Made by a program: the position numbers and the translations under genes. This document shows positions 63,310-64,000 of a stretch of 64,000 nucleotides of DNA, piece after piece (within the stretch, counting starts at the first letter, position 1; each line of letters starts with the position of its first letter). The notes under the pieces are model-generated. The model saw nothing but the letters and a program-made list of their open reading frames with translations. It had not been told where the DNA came from and did not search any database. The stretch is taken from the NCBI RefSeq assembly GCF_018129965.1, contig NZ_JAFCKW010000019.1, positions 1-64,000 on the forward strand, written 5' to 3'. This DNA is from Bradyrhizobium diazoefficiens (GTDB lineage: Bacteria; Pseudomonadota; Alphaproteobacteria; Rhizobiales; Xanthobacteraceae).

Positions 63310-63609
63310 TTACACGGCGTCCTTGGCCGCCTTGACCGGACGCGCCCTGACAATCTTGCGCGCCGGCTTCGCCTTGAAGGTCATGGCCTCGCCTGTGAAG
63401 GGATTCGTGCCTTGGCGAGCCTTGGTGGCGGGTTTCTTGATGACGACGAATTTGGCGAAGCCGGGAACGAGGAAGACACCGTTCTTCTTCAACTCCTTGT
63501 AGCCGATCTCGGCGAGCGTCTCGATAACGCCTTTAACGTCCTTCTTGGCCACTTCGTTCTTCGTCGCGATCTGCTCGATCAACTGCGATTTCGTCATCTG
63601 CGTTGTCAT
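63310..63609 (-). CDS. hup: HU-family DNA-binding protein
   Basis: A 99-aa nucleoid protein starting at ATG 63609 with AAGGAG upstream. The HU fold is complete: MTKSQLIEQIATKNEVAKKDV, then NGVFLVPGFAKFVV, then GTNPFTGEAMTFKAKPARKIV, where the Arg/Lys-rich arm is expected. The C-terminus is an extra Lys/Ala/Val tail. It converges on the DUF2971 gene. HU genes of this kind are frequent on integrative elements. Confidence 0.93.
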   Translation of the reverse strand: MTTQMTKSQLIEQIATKNEVAKKDVKGVIETLAEIGYKELKKNGVFLVPGFAKFVVIKKPATKARQGTNPFTGEAMTFKAKPARKIVRARPVKAAKDAV

Positions 63610-64000
63610 CGTGGCTCCTTTGATTCGGGAAGCCGCGAGCATAGACGGTGGAATCATGAAAATCAGGGATTTCCGGCGGCAGCGTCAGCGGTCTCGCGCG
63701 TCCGGAATCGACAGATCGATGTGGCGTCGCCCTGCGGGCCGGGCTGTCGGCTGCGCTGAAGCCCCGCGAGTTGCGGGTCTTCACCCTGCGGGCGTCCATC
63801 CCTGACGCAAGAGGTGTGGCGCGCGGCGCGGGCGCGATCTCCTGCGCCGCGTGTGGATCCATCGCAATTGAGAGGAAGAGTGCGGACCGGGTTTCCCGCG
63901 ACGGGTTGAGGGTCGGGAGAGAGGCTTCCGGCGCCCGTCGCGGAGAACCGCGATGTCCAGACATGACCGCAGCGCGCGCGCCGGCCACGACCGTGCGAGC
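63610..64000. other. 391-bp end region, no gene supported
   Basis: Contains the HU promoter. Several high-GC frames are open on both strands but have Arg/Pro-rich, shadow-like translations. The window ends inside this region, so a gene may begin just outside. Confidence 0.4.

Overview
The window looks like chromosome of a soil alphaproteobacterium of the Bradyrhizobium/Nitrobacteraceae type. The evidence is high-GC coding DNA, densely overlapping ATGA/GTGA operons, peptide-type ABC transporter clusters, and two kinds of palindromic intergenic repeat that I recognise from Bradyrhizobium-like genomes. The assignment is inference; there is no rRNA or tRNA in the window to anchor it.

Left third (161-26702): one large catabolic locus. 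A MocR/PdxR-type regulator is followed by an N-methylhydantoinase/oxoprolinase pair (hyuA-hyuB), a class III aminotransferase, an acyl-CoA ligase, an N-carbamoyl-D-amino-acid hydrolase, a flavin reductase-like protein, a divergent hydantoin racemase, a D-hydantoinase/dihydropyrimidinase, a nucleotide-sugar-type epimerase, an SDR dehydrogenase and a flavin monooxygenase. Two complete dipeptide/opine-type ABC importers follow (15890-21084 and 21224-26702). The set suggests uptake of a peptide-like or cyclic-amide compound, ring opening, decarbamoylation, deamination and CoA activation.

Middle (26725-41202): a structured Bradyrhizobium-type repeat, a Liv-type binding protein with an acyl-CoA ligase, then a minus-strand surface-polysaccharide group (GINT1-like glycan protein, GT4 glycosyltransferase, Wzx-type flippase, CelD/BcsL-type acyltransferase). 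A clearly broken FAD-monooxygenase gene interrupts this group. A DUF3750 protein, a small unknown protein and an Mfd-like helicase follow.

Right third (about 41.7-63.6 kb): a defence island. In order: an XRE-ImmA/IrrE-exonuclease I operon (exonuclease frameshifted); a DUF2188 gene with a terminator; a complete type III CBASS operon (TRIP13-like ATPase, probable HORMA3, HORMA2, CdnD-type nucleotidyltransferase, NucC nuclease) followed closely by a DUF2235 hydrolase; a PD-(D/E)xK-like orphan; an AbiEi/AbiEii type IV toxin-antitoxin pair with a perfect operator palindrome; a DUF4062-coiled coil-TPR-KOW protein beside two convergent paralogous HNH genes; a HEPN-like/DUF1780 pair; a TIR/AbiJ-like pair; and a four-gene operon (XRE, 93-aa protein, 304-aa protein with an E-H-T motif, DUF2971) ending at an HU gene. 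CBASS and AbiE are known systems. The DUF4062/HNH, HEPN/DUF1780, TIR/AbiJ-like and XRE/DUF2971 modules are the best candidates for less-described systems. No integrase, transposase or CRISPR array was seen, so the island borders are unresolved.
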